Part shown: in pieces, positions 10,197 through 22,910 of the stretch
Position numbering within the stretch: position 1 is the stretch's first letter
Layout of the letters: every line of letters begins with the position of its first letter
NCBI GenBank assembly: GCA_951799425.1
Contig: OX637399.1
Span: 33,701,701-33,765,700 of the forward strand
Direction of reading: 5' to 3'
Source of the DNA: Ilex aquifolium
Lineage: Eukaryota > Streptophyta > Magnoliopsida > Aquifoliales > Aquifoliaceae
Length of the DNA stretch: 64,000 nucleotides
Notes under the pieces: model-generated
What the model was told of the DNA's origin: nothing
The model's input: only the letters and a program-made list of their open reading frames with translations
Databases searched by the model: none
Program-made: the position numbers and the translations under genes

Positions 10197-12349
10197 TGTG
10201 ACGCCCCAAAATTCGGGTGTCCATAATTACCCGTTGATCACACATCAACCCGCGGAATACCCGTGTAACTCAATATTACGCCATTATGTCCCATTTATCG
10301 GGATCCATAATTTAACAAAATTCATGCAGAGTCTCCTTTGTACGGGGAACTCTACCCAAAACACAACCTGTGTAATCCTACAACATTGACCACACCAGGT
10401 CCATTCACTCATACTCAATTGCATAATATCAAATACTACATAATCATCATCACTACGTACATTCATTCACAAAAGAATAAATGTCCCAAAAAAGTCTCAT
10501 ATACATGCCTTTTAAATATAAAGAAGTTTTTGTTTACAAAAATTATGCAAGGTCAAAAGTAAGCATATACAAGGGACTGCAAAGTCAAAATAAGAGCCAC
10601 AGACCGACTCTGTCGTCAAAGCGGGTCCATGGCCTCGCCTCGGTGGATGCCTGGCCGATACCTGAAAAATGTTCCCATAAAGGGCGAGCCAACGCTCAAT
10701 AGGGTAACTCCTATAGAGAATTCCTCTAAACCTAAATGTATATGAAATGTCACATGCAACAATCATTTCATACATTCATTCAAATATGTCTATTATGAAC
10801 AAATGTCATAAATCATGTCAGGCCATGAGATGACACTCATGCAAGCAATACCAACACCAAATCCCTTTCCGGGCTCACACAACACATGTAATACCATGCA
10901 TATGTATCCGGGCATTCCAAGTCCCCTGTCATTGGTGTTATGTACACTCAATGACTAATTAATTCATTTTCTTGTGTCTTTGTGGGGAGATGATTTATGG
11001 TATTACACCAATGGGACACCAACCATCAACGGATCTTCATGACATCCCACCTGCGGCTCCATTTACGCCGTTACACTTTTCTGGAATTTCACCGTCGGGA
11101 AGTGTATAAACCAAGTAAGCGGGTCTTGCACCCGAAGGAGAATCTAGCCCTTCTTGCTATCCCCGACACATTTATCTATTTAATTTCCCGTGCAACTCAG
11201 CCGACCCTTAGTATGACTTTCCTCGAGTCCACGATCAACCACCTATGTGGTGATTGATTTCATACCATGCACACACTCCCACCCATGTCAATACCCATGA
11301 ATGTAGTGCAACTCATGCATAATGCAATGCAATGCGCAATTGTCTTTGGTACCACTTATAATGTCCATTATATAATAAATGCAATATAATGACATTTTCA
11401 ACACAATCTCAAGCATGTTATGTAAGATAATCAATTCAACTATCATACTTGTATTCACCTAGGCATTTAAACAAACACCTAGAGACATATTAATTTACAC
11501 AAATAACATGTTTATTACTTCCAACATGGCAACATATTTATTAATTCTATAAACATAAGCACAAGTCCATCACAATAATTATATGTTAAATAATCATTTA
11601 ACATACATATTATTTCATAACCACATAACAAGCTAATAATTTTATTAAACTTGATATATCATTAAAACATCAAGTCATGCTAATGTACAATTAACATGTT
11701 TTAACCACTAACATTAACTTACACAAAATTAATCATAATAGAATTTTACTAATTACAAAATTAATTATAAATCCTATATTTGACCTACTAGTTACACTAG
11801 TCAAGACCTAACATGTGATATACACCCTTAGCCTGCCTATTTCATATGACATGTTTTAAGTTGAAATTACATCTAAATAGGGGAAGCCCCAACACTCGTA
11901 GTGTGAGTCCACGTAGTAAACTCCAAGGAAAACCCAAATTCAGCTTCCTAAGCCTTAGGTCTAAATTCTCGTACTTGATATTTTTGGAGAAAAATATGAT
12001 CTTTGGTGTCGTTGTGTAGCTCTCGCTGAGTAGAACAACTTTAATTCTTGGCCCGAAGCTATTAGACTGTTAAATTTTCGTAGATCTGAGAAGGAAAGAA
12101 GAAGATCTAACTTTTCTTTTTTTTCTTTTCTTTTTCTCTCTTTTTTTCTCTCTTTTCTGTCTCACTCTCGCCGCCTCCCCTGAAGAAAGAAAAAGTGGAA
12201 GACAAAATTCTTCCACTTATATATATACAAATTTTTTTTAAAATTTTTTTTATGTTTTTGACCCGTATTTTAACAATTAATTATTCTTTTACCCTTTTAA
12301 TTATGATTTTAATAATAATTTTAATTTATTTATTTTTTCGGATTTTACA
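10197..12349 (-). mobile_element. Solo LTR (Ty3/gypsy type), 2153 bp, TSD GTTGG
   Basis: Begins TGTGACGCCCC and ends TTTTACA, flanked by perfect 5-bp duplications GTTGG (10192-10196 and 12350-12354). The paralogous place in copy B (17985-18030) has no insertion, which gives the empty site. Its left end and several inner stretches (11090-11260, 11990-12070) match the reverse complement of the 3' LTR at 3054-6080, so it lies in minus orientation. There is no internal region, primer binding site or second LTR: it is the product of LTR-LTR recombination. Confidence 0.93.
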
Positions 12350-13735
12350 GTTGGGGGGGGTTATTACTAGAAAGAAGGGTCTGTTCTCCTAGCGTTTTTT
12401 AGTTGTATCCTGTAATCTAAAATGTGTTGTCAGAATATAGCACGATACCCTTGTTTGGACTTTTTTGATATACCTAAAAAACTATGACATCTGAAGAATG
12501 TCCAACTTTTAAAAGTGAAGTTATAACTGATTATGAATTATTCATGATTGATCACAACAATTAGTAATCAATCATGAATCACCTCAAGTAGTTATAATTT
12601 TATTTTTAAAAGATATAACATAATTTCTAAAAATAATAACTTTTAGTAAGGTACCAAAATTTTTCTACAGAATTACCTATGGAAAAAAAATCATAGTTGA
12701 GTGGGTAAAAATATAATTTATCCTAAAATGATATTCACTCATCATTTTTTATCCTTATATTTGTTTGCTCATCATCTTGATAAATCTTCACCATTTAAAT
12801 ATAGAATATTTAAATTTACATCGACTACTCATTCGAGCTCAATAACAGATAACCGTCCCATCATCTAGCATACAGTTGTCTTCCCTACGGAAGGAAAAAG
12901 CAAATTGGAAAGTGCCACCTAGAGGTTGGTCAAAATAGAGCACCCTATTCAAATTTTACATGATGTAGCTTCCTTGATGTTTCTTTTTCCTCCTCCTCAA
13001 ATAAGAAGTCTTTTGTTTAGTGTAAATGATTTAGTAAAAGGTTTTAGTATGTGTAGAATTATTTTTTATTTTTTCTGGATATTGACGTTCTAAAATCCAT
13101 CTCCATGTCTAGCTGTCAAACGAGAGTTGCAAAGGCAAATAAAAGTTAAAAAAATTCTTGGGACCAATTGTAATGTTTTCAAAAAAATTAATTTTATTTG
13201 AAAATTCTTAGATAAGTTTTATTTTTTAATTTTTTTTGGTGTTGATAAAATTTATTTTTTTCTAAAAAATTGATGAAAAAATCGCCTAATAAAGTCTAAA
13301 TCTAAACAAATCAGACATCTTTTTCTCTGAAATTAAAAATAATTGAGATTTTCAAGCTCCAAATGTGCCCAATATATAAGTTGTATTGTATTAAAATTTA
13401 TTCAATTTATAATGAGTTTATTTGTATTTATTATGTGTTAAAATATTTTTTAATAAATTAATGGATCCGTTAATTTTTTATTAGAATATTTTAAATTTAA
13501 CCCAAATTCATTCCATTTAAAAAAAAAAAAACCAAATTCATTAATTTTATGTGGACTTTTTTTTTTTTTAGACAGAAACGGTAAAACCTAACAGTCAAAC
13601 CAACTCAACCCCTAAAGGGAAGAGTTGTATGACGAATTCACATATGTAATCCTAAGTTCCGAGGATAGACCCCACTGAATTTTAATATGAGTACGCAACA
13701 CCAGAGAATAGGAGTGGGTGGAGAGAGAGAAAGAG
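12350..13735 (+). other. A/B junction and upstream region of copy B
   Basis: No gene. 12355-12842 is the end of copy A; from 12843 the upstream flank of copy B begins and matches 27662-28498 before copy C. At about 13558-13628 copy B has a private insertion of roughly 65-70 bp starting in a T-run (TTTTAGACAGAAACGG), which looks like a truncated retroposed tail on the minus strand. A GA-rich leader precedes the ATG. Confidence 0.55.
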
Positions 13736-13906
13736 ATGGCAAAGTTGTTCCTAAAACAAGCGGATCAGTACTTGGCGGAGCAATACTTTGTGGGTCGGCC
13801 GAGTTATCCAGAGGAACTCTTCCGATTCATCGCGTCGAAGACACCCAATCATGATCTTGCATGGGATGTGGGCACCGGCAGTGGTCAGGCTGCAAAAACT
13901 GTGAGT

Positions 13907-13939
<33 letters not shown>

Positions 13940-16900
13940 GGTATGTATATGTAAATGATGTCACGCGTTTAAGGTATTTGAAGGTAAAAATCAGAAACCT
14001 AATGGTTAAGACTCCTATTTTCCCCTAAACAAAATCTCCAAAATATACTTTTTTGCTTGATGATGGTATTGAAAACCCAGAATAGCCTCCTCTTTTTTTT
14101 TCTATCCAGACTTGCACCGATTATTCTCTTGACTCAGTTCTTTGAACCGGATAAAGAGGAATAAAGGTGACTAGTCTTTAGAGGTGTATGAATGAATTGA
14201 ATTTAGGGAGAATTACACTCACACCCCCTGAGGTTTGTCGCTTAATCACTCAGGCCCCCTGACATTTAAAATATTACACACAAACCCCCTGAGGTTTGTA
14301 TGCTCGTAACACTTAGACCCTTGCTGTAAATATATCTATTAATAAATTACACTCAGACCCCCTAAAGTTTATAAATATATATTACTTAGACCCCTTAAGT
14401 TTAAAATATTATATTTAGACCAAAAATATTTCAATCAAAGATAAAATATCAAATATTTTAAAGTTTACAATTAAAATTCATGTTCTATTGAATCTTTTAT
14501 TGAAATAAAATCAAAACTAAAAATTCAATTTTTTCTAAAAAAATCGTACTCCCTCCTTTCCTCAATATCTGTCGTTTTACCCAATTTTTTTTGTTCCATA
14601 ATATCTGTTGTTTAATGAAACCAAAGCACAATTAATATTTTTTCTTCCAAATTTACCCTTAACTCTTCAATGCATTAGATTAGGTGTAGGGTAAGTGTCT
14701 TTCATATTCCTTTCCTTCCCAATACATATTGAATAAGAGTATTTTAGTCTTGTGCAATTATTTTTTACTCATATTAGAGCTATTTAATAGCTTCCTTAAT
14801 CCATGTGCAAAAACCTTAAACGACAGATATTTAGGAATGTGAGGAGTAATTAGTATACAATTATATTGTCTATTGAAATTTAATTTGGTTGTTTAAACGA
14901 CCAAATTAAAATACCAAACTACCCCAATTAAAGTTAAAAGATATTGTGTCCATTACAGTTTGATTCCTTATTTAATTTTTTAGTTTTATTCTAATAGATA
15001 ATATAATTATATACTAACTGTGATTTTTTTTTTTTAAAAAAAACTAGATTTTTATTTTTGATTTTATTTTAATAAATGACATAATAGAATATGAATTTTA
15101 GATGTAAAATTTATGTTCTATTATGAATAATTTAGACCCCTTGTTTGATTTTTTAGTTTTATTCCAATAGATAGTATAATTGTATACTAATTACGATTTT
15201 TTAAGAAAAATTAAATTTTTATTTTTAATTTTATTTCAATAAATGATACAATAAAACATGAATTTTAGTTGTAAAATTTAAAATATTTGAGATTCTATAT
15301 TTGATTAGAGTATTTTTTGTATAAGTATAATATTTTAAACTTAAGGAGTCTAAGTATTATATACCTACAAACTTTAAGGGGTCTAAGTGTAATTTATTAA
15401 TTGATATATTTACAGCAGGGGTCTAAATGTTACGCGCGTACAAACCTCAGGGGTCTGTGTCTAATATTTCAAATGTCAGGGGATCTGAGTGATTAAGTGA
15501 CAAACCTCAAGAGATCTAAGTGTAATTCTCCCTCGAATTTAAGATCTCTTAACCTCTCAACCAACCAAAATCGCATCTGTGCTTCGTATTAGGACACCAA
15601 TGGTAAAAGCTTGTTGGGTAGCATTTCATCATTAGATGTAACAATCACTTCAAAAAAAAATTTGTGTCTAATACTTAAAGTCTTTTTGGTGATATGAAAG
15701 TTCACCCATTAAAGATCCCTGTCCTGCCCATCCGGGTATATTTTTTTTGGAAATACTATGTAACTCAAATTTGTAATTCAAATTTGTATCTCAAATGAAG
15801 GGATCATTGGATGAATCGGTCCCATCAACTTTTTTAAATGGAACCTATTGATCCAATGGTCCCTTCATTTGGGATGTAAATCTGAATTACAGATTTGAGT
15901 TATATAACATTGCTCTACTTTTTTTTGGTAAGTTTGAGAAATTTGATTGGATGAAATCATGTTTTGTAGTCAAAATTATAGGAATTTTCAAAATAAGGAG
16001 AGATGATTTCCCAAGCTTTCTCCTCTAATTTGATTGTTGTATATGTTTAGGTATCCATGTATGGAGTTGACTAAATTGATATGATGTTGAAAATTCAACA
16101 GATGAAATTGATGAAATGGAAAGTTGAGGACATGAATTGAGAATTCATGTCAAATACAGTTAACCCCAAAAAATTAACACGTGGATGTGGAACTGTTTAA
16201 GTTCATCTGAAAATAAGTATGACATTATTTGGAAAAAGATAACGAAAGAGCGAAACATGATTCCTGTAGTTAATCCTAAAAAAAACCAAGATAGGATTTT
16301 GTTGAGTGGAGTCGGTTGATCATTTGGAGTCGGTTGATCAATATTAAATCATTCGTCGTAAATTCGAGTATGACCCACTATGTATAAGTGGTCGCGCACG
16401 AATTAGCAAGAGGTTATTTACTATCGAGTAAAATTGAGAAGTGAATCGGAAGGGCTTGGTATGTAACATAATTTTATTTGCTTGTTTTGCAACATGAATG
16501 TTTGAAACAGTTAGCTGGGATATACAAGAAGATCATAGCCACTGACATTAGTTCAAAGCAACTGGAATTTGCACCTAAGCTCCCAAACATTCAATATCAG
16601 TGTACCCCTCCCATCATGTCCATGGCTGATGTTGAACAAGTTGCAGCACAAGGAAGTGTTGATTTAGTGGCCATAGCTCAAGCCATGCACTGGTTTGATC
16701 TCCCTAGCTTCTATCAACAAGTGAAGTGGATACTCAAGAAGCCTCATGGAGTGATTGCTGCATGGTGCTACACATCACCTGAGGTCAATGACCGCGTTGA
16801 CTCTGTCTTCCAACCTTTTTGCACCAGTAATGCTGAGCCTTCCTTTGAACCGGAGCGTAAATTGGTGGATGACAAGTACACGAGCATCGATTTCCCATTC

Positions 16901-17140
16901 GAGCCGGTGGACGGATTGGAGGGCACGGGGCCATTTGAGTTCAAAACAGAGAGGTTGATGGATCTTGATGGCTATTTTACATACTTGAGATCATGGTCTG
17001 CATATCAAATTGCAAAAGGGAAGGGTGTGGAGCTGTTGAGTGATGAGGTTATAGAGAAGTTTAAGAGTGCATGGAGTGAAGATGGCAATGGCCAAAAGGT
17101 TGTGAAGTTTCCTATTTACTTAAGGATTGGGAGAGTGTGA
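13736..17140 (+). CDS. SAM-dependent methyltransferase, copy B
   Basis: Exons 13736-13900 and 16511-17140, phase 0, 264 residues, same architecture as copy A with the SAM motif [11 protein letters not shown]. The ATG is chosen by alignment with the other copies; the frame upstream is open but lacks another ATG. Substitutions around residues 155-170 ([10 protein letters not shown], with CTSN before it) depart from copy C, whose PYWEPERK resembles the family more closely, so constraint here may be relaxed. The intron is 2610 bp, over twice that of copies A and C, because a Mutator-like element containing a Stowaway has landed in it. AATAAA lies at 17243. Splice sites are intact. Confidence 0.86.
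14206..15532. mobile_element. Non-autonomous Mutator-like element with long TIRs
   Basis: 1327 bp beginning GGGAGAATTACAC and ending in its reverse complement. The two arms are inverted copies over roughly 350 bp. The 9-bp flanks TTGAATTTA (14197-14205) and TCGAATTTA (15533-15541) differ at one base, matching the 9-bp duplications of the Mutator superfamily; copies A and C supply the empty site. No transposase frame exists, so it must have moved in trans. A Stowaway-like MITE interrupts the left arm. Confidence 0.88.
14549..14846. mobile_element. Stowaway-like MITE nested in the MULE
   Basis: 298 bp with ends CTCCCTCCTTTCCTCAATAT and its near reverse complement, flanked by TA on both sides. 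The uninterrupted right arm of the host MULE reads ATCGTAATTAGTATAC in reverse complement, exactly what the left arm gives when this segment and one TA are removed. Tc1/mariner-type, no coding capacity. Confidence 0.88.
15750..15915. mobile_element. MITE in intron of copy B
   Basis: Same element at the same position as 7986-8138 in copy A, with a small internal duplication of CAAATTTGTA. Absent from copy C, so it was inserted before A and B separated. Confidence 0.8.
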
Positions 17141-17990
17141 AGTCTCAATTAAGGAAGAAAGTTGGCCTGCATGAAATTAGTCATTTACATTGATGTAAAA
17201 CAACTTTGTTTGCATATGTAAAACTAAATGTTGGATTTCATGAATAAAATGATTATAACCTCGATTCTAATATAGCTCTATGTATTGATGGACTTGTACC
17301 TCATATTGCAATATTTCCCTAGCTAGCCAACCACTCCTGAACTCAAATATTCCTTAATTTAGGAATCAGAGAGCTAACCAACCGTTGATGGACTTTTTGG
17401 TCCCTAAAAAATGATTAGGTGTATACAATTTTGTCATAATTTGAGGTATTATTGTTAACTACACTTTCTTCTCAAACTATGAGATTTGCCACTTTTTTCC
17501 CTCAATTAATTGAGTATTTCACATTGTTATCTCAACAGTCTAAATTGATTTTACACTATTCAAAAGATAAAAAATTACGTAGTTTAAGAGGCAAAATGAA
17601 AAAACTTTAAGTTAAATACGTAAGAGCCATTAATAATTCAGACAATGTGAAATTAATCGTATAGTTGAGGGTGTGATGTGAAAAACATGATAATTTACTT
17701 AGTACTATAAAAAAAAAAAAAAAGACTAAGACGCCAACTTCGGTAGTGTACCAAAATTTTACAATTTTTTAAGGTCAAGTTACAAGTTTTTTAAGTAGAA
17801 GTTACAACTGCAAAAAGTATGATCAATCAATGAAAGAGCTGGTTGGTGCAACAAAGCTTGGTTCATAGTCGAGTGAGAGGAATGAAAGACTATGGAGAAA
17901 AGTGGTTGAAGATAGAAATGATCTCAAACTACTGCTCCTTGAACTGCTCGCCGTGCTATTGGAACTACTAGATCAACGACAACTCACTGT

Positions 17991-18017
17991 GGGGGGGGGG
18001 GGGGGGGGGGGGGGGGG
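17991..18017 (+). repeat. G27 homopolymer
   Basis: A run of 27 G at the site where copy A carries the solo LTR and about 8 G. The length may not be reliable in the assembly. Confidence 0.9.
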
Positions 18018-18639
18018 TTATGACTAGAAAGAAGGGTCTGTTCTCCTAGCGTTTTTTAGCTGTATCCTGTGATCTAAAATGTGTAGTCGGAATATAGCAC
18101 GATACCCTTGTTTGGACTTTTTTGATATACCTAAGAAGCTGTGACATCTGAAGAATGTCCAACTTTTAAAAGTGAAGTTATAACTGATTATGAATTATTC
18201 ATGATTAATCACAATAGTTAGTAATCAATCATGAATCACCTTAAGTAGTTATAATTTTATCTTTAAAAGATATAACATAATTTCTAAAAACAGTAACTTT
18301 CAGTATGGTACCAAAAAATTTTCCGTAGAATTACCTATGAAAAAAAAATCATAGTTGAGTGGGTAAAAAATAATTTATCCTAAAATGATATCCACTCATC
18401 ATTTTGGATCCTTATATTTGCTTGCTCATCATCTTGATAAATCTTCACCATTTAACAATAGAGTATTTAAATTTGTATCGACTACTCATTCGAGCTTAAT
18501 TTATAATATAAAACAGAGCGGCTTCAACATCCAACGATTTCAAATCATTTCATCCATCCAACGGTCACTAATACATCTCACATTTCCCCCCAAATTCAAC
18601 ATTTTTCCCTTACAACTTTTTTTTCAAAAATCTACCCAA

Positions 18640-19108
18640 TCCCTTCACCTGTCAGAGACTCCAGCGACACCAAGCCATACCCTCTCTCTCTCTCTCTCTG
18701 TTACGCTCCAGCAACGCCACCAGGAACACCAGCAACACCACCACCACCGCCACTTCGTCTGCAACACCACCACATCGCCAGCGACACAGCCACCACCATC
18801 GCCAACGACACAGCCATTGCCGGAGACACAGCCACCACCAGTGCCACAGCCACAGCCACAGCCACAGCCACAGCCACAGCCCTCCCAGGTATCCCTCTTC
18901 TCTGCTTCTCTCCGCCCCGACCCTCTGCTTCTCTCTCTCCTCTGCTTTCACACACTAACACACCCATCAACCACACACTCACACAAATAATTTCAAAATT
19001 AAGGTTGTTAATTGTAGTTAATAGGGTTGTGTATCTTCCTCTCTGTCTTCATCTCTGCACACACACATAAACCTCCCTTTACTCCACCAAACATACTCAC
19101 CAAATTAT

Positions 19109-19148
<40 letters not shown>

Positions 19149-19293
19149 GACACACACACTCTCAAACCCACAACACAACACAACACCAAACCCACAACAC
19201 TTTCTCTCTCTCTCTCTCTCACGACACACACTCAAACCCACAAAACCCAGCAGCCCACACATCACACAGCAGACAGACACACACAACATCACA

Positions 19294-19330
<37 letters not shown>

Positions 19331-19400
19331 CAGCCCCACACACGCACACACAGACCACACAACACACAAATCACGCAACACACAAAACACGCAGCACAAC
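18640..19400 (+). repeat. Low-complexity block in the Helitron: CT, CCACAG, CA repeats
   Basis: CT runs at about 18683-18700, 19111-19143 and 19203-19221, a (CCACAG)n run at 18845-18880 and CA runs at 19288-19328. Any open frames here are proline/histidine-type artefacts of the repeats. Confidence 0.8.
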
Positions 19401-22400
19401 ATCACACACAAATCTGGTTTTGGGTTTGGGTTTTTGAATGTTTGTATTTAATTTGGGTATTTTTAATTTGGGTGTTTTTAATTTGGATGTCTTTAATTTG
19501 GCTCTTTAATTTGGGTGTTTTTATTATGAAATAGGTTTATTATGAAATTTTAATTTTTTTTAAGTTACGAATGTTAGGATGGATAGAATATATGTTGAGT
19601 TGATTGTTATTGAGTGTTCATTTTGTAGGAGGTTGACCCAATCCCAACCTAAATGCATTCATTTCATATTAATTGGTTCATCTTTGGTGGACTCGAAGCT
19701 TCTTTCAAGGCATTGCTCGGTGCTGTAAGTTTATGAATTAAACACTTTTAACATGTTTTATTTTGTTTTTTGTGATTTGGTAATTTTGAGTTCTATTTTT
19801 TCTTTTCTAGTTTTGAAGCGATTCTGTAATTTCTTTTAAGCAAGAAGAAAAGGACTCGCTCATCATCATATGTGGTAGATTATAATGCTGTTCACCTTTT
19901 TTTTAATGTCATTTTTATGAATAATGTCTAGGTTATTCATTTTTTGTGAACAAAATTTCATTCGAGTCGTTTGTGTGTGATTCAATAACAAAGCTAAAAT
20001 TTATCATTGTGTTTGGGTTCGTTTAGTGGCTCACTTGAAGAGAGACCTATAATTATTTTGAACGTTGCTTAGCTTGAACTCTTTACTATTGAACTTTTGT
20101 GCCTTAATTGTGAATTTGACGAGCATACAATGGGTTTAATTTTTTTAATTCATATTTTTGTCTCTCAATCATTGCAATATTTTTTGACGAGCATACATGA
20201 ATGTTTTTGAATTGGTGAATATTTTTTCGATAAGAAAATTGAAGATTATTTTTATGGAGGTGACTGTTGTTTACAAATTGGAGAATTTTTTCCATGGAAA
20301 TAGTTGTATTCATTGAAAAAAATTTCACAAAAAATTTTCATATAGACATCCACAATTAGTTTTATTTGCACTGAGCCGAGGGATTTGAGTCGTATTGGGT
20401 AATAGTGGGGCTGGGCTTGTGAGTGATCGCGACTCACACATCGCACACCAACACACAAACAAACACAGCACACATACATATCACACACACACACAGAGCA
20501 ACTCACACACACACAACACACATTTGGTATTAATTAGGTTTTTTACACACATATACACACATTTGGTATTAATCATTGACCTATCTCTAATTGTTTGTGG
20601 AGTGGATCTAGCACTTTCTTTTGTTGAATTCACGCCTGTGACTTTTCTTTCAACTTATTGTTACCTATTTTACATGCATAAAGTAGAGATAATACGTGTT
20701 GAATTGGGCGGGAGTTTTTCGATCGTGAATATGATGATTGAGTTTGTAATTACTATGTGATTTGAGCTTGAGAATTTGATTTACATTCTAAGTCCACTTA
20801 ACACATCATATCAGATTGTTTGAATTCGTTAAATGTATTTGGGTGATATATGGTTTAGTTTGAAAGGTGGTATAATGGATATTTTTTGTTGCATACTAGA
20901 TGATCGAGAAAATGCCAGAGAATGAAAAGGTGTCTTGGGCGTTAATTTGCTTAGATTTAAATTGATGTGATGTGTTCTTTTTTAAGTCAGTTTTCATGCT
21001 CATTATATTAATTATGTCAATTAAATTTTTTTTTAATTTTCGTGGGAATAGATGTATCATACTTGAAATGTTTTAACCTATACTTAAAGTTTTGCTCTTT
21101 CCCTAGCTCGCTCCATGTGGAAGACTATGAGATGCATGAAAGTTCTTCCCTATCTCTTCTCTCTTCATGCTTTTTGTTTCAGTCTCTAATTGAATTATTT
21201 GAAATTCACTTTCTTTAGGCCTAACGATTCAAGTACATATTTAGAAACCAATGAACAAATATTAGGCCTATTGTTGATTACTTGGTTCTCTCTTGAAATT
21301 ATTAGAGAGCTACAGAGCATCCACACACACCAGGTTTTCATTGAAAAAGAAGTGACCATATGGTGTGTTTGATATTCGTTCTTAACCAAATTAAATGTCC
21401 ATAAATAAGAAATTTGTTTGGTCTTTTGTTGTTGTGTGGGTGTTAGGCATTCTATGGTGAATTTTAAGCAAGAATTTAGGGGTTTTTCGTGGAATCAACA
21501 TTTTTTTGAATTTTTTTTTGTTGGATCCATTTTTATTTTAGCTTCTTGCTTAAGTTTTTTATGGACCAATTGATACGTCCTTATTAGACAGATAGTAGAA
21601 GCTAATTGTCCAAATACAAAGTGGCTGACCGAAGGTTTTGACTTGGTTTTAAAATCACATAAATTAGGAAGGTAAATAGCCCAACATTATTTATGGGGAG
21701 CTGTTTTAGCATGTTTTCTTTATTGAGGTATATATGAAATTACTTCAGATTTTTTGGTTTAAACCTGCATAACTTTATTTTGATTTTAGGGGCATACCGG
21801 GAATGGTCCAATTTTTCTATTCTCCTTAGCTTTGTATTTTCTTAATTGGATCTGAATGGCCTTTGGTATTGAGAATAAAAGGAATAGAATTTGTGGGTCT
21901 GTGTTGTGACATCTCACTCGGTTTTCCTGTTGGTTAGTATTCTATTTTTTGCTTCCCATAGTTCTGTTGGTCTTTATATTTTTGGTTATTCATATTTTTA
22001 GTAATTCCAATTGGCATACGACACTCAGACAATGCACACACACAACACTTGAGAACTCGCACTTGAACTTTTGTATTGATTTTGGTTGTTCTTATGGTTT
22101 GGTGTAGATGAGGACTACATGACCGCTAGCCATCAAGGGTGTAGAAGTTGGCAATGTCAACATTAATGTTATTAATTTGGTAATTAATTTCTTTTCTATT
22201 TGCACTAAATATGATTTTTTATAAAACAGTCAAGTGTATGTGAAATAACCTGGATATCTTCAACAATTATGTTATTGTTTGTGTGTTATTTCTTGAATTG
22301 AATTCTTATGAATGGTAGATACTTTTATTGGAATGTTGAAGACTAATATTGCCTAGAAGCTCTAGGACTATTATTTTCTATTATTTTTACTTACAAACAT

Positions 22401-22843
22401 TCTTTTTATGAGTGATGGTGGCTATATGACGGTGGTAGTGGTAAATAGAATTGAAGTTGAGATAACTTTTTTTTTGGTGGGTTTGAATTTGGTAGCCTTT
22501 ATAGTATGTTATAGTTTTCAGGCTTCTTTTATAATATTGAGAAATGTTAGCAATTGGTATGTTTGGGTATGTAATGTTGGTGGTTATTTTGGTGATTAGG
22601 TATGGAATGCTAATTTTAGGGGAAATAGAATTAAATTGTGATTATGCATTTGGATGATTGTTATATATAATTGTGAGTACTGTAGATTAGATAGTTTGAG
22701 ATTTTCTTGGGCTCTTATTTTTAAAGGAAACTATGCCAAATTTTTTTGAAAAAATAGTGGGGACCAGATTGATTTTAATTTCTTTATTTAAAGCAAATGA
22801 AAGAAAGACTATTTTAAATTGACAAGTTTTTTCAGATTGTAAA

Positions 22844-22910
22844 GTGCCTTTAGGCACGGGTTGTCACTCTTTAAAACCGTGAGTGTGTTAATATAAAACA
22901 AGGCGGCTTC
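22844..22910 (+). other. Internal Helitron-like 3' end followed by a 5'-like end
   Basis: GTGCCT/AGGCAC with a TT loop (22844-22857), then CGGGTTGTCACTCT, resembles the true terminus at 27636-27661, but CTCT replaces CTAG. About 18 bp later TAATATAAAACAAGGCGGCT resembles the true 5' end near 18504. DNA upstream (22700-22790) also matches 27400-27490. This suggests two related Helitrons joined head to tail or one inside another. Confidence 0.5.

Larger units (their letters stand above)
14092..15575 (-). mobile_element. SINE in intron of copy B, split by a MULE
   Basis: Same SINE as in copies A and C (T-run at 14093, 5' end near 15575) but interrupted by 14206-15532. It shares the 20-bp internal deletion with copy A. 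Confidence 0.55.

Noticed and set aside
13718-13735. N-terminal extension of copy B
   Set aside because: It begins with GTG, not ATG, in the GA-rich leader; ATG 13736 aligns with the other copies.
18385-18990. 201-residue Ser/Pro/Gln-rich frame at the Helitron 5' end
   Set aside because: It starts in copy B flank, crosses the Helitron border and gains its length from CT and CCACAG repeats.
19008-19367. Cys/Val-rich minus-strand frame
   Set aside because: It is the reverse reading of CA and CT microsatellites.
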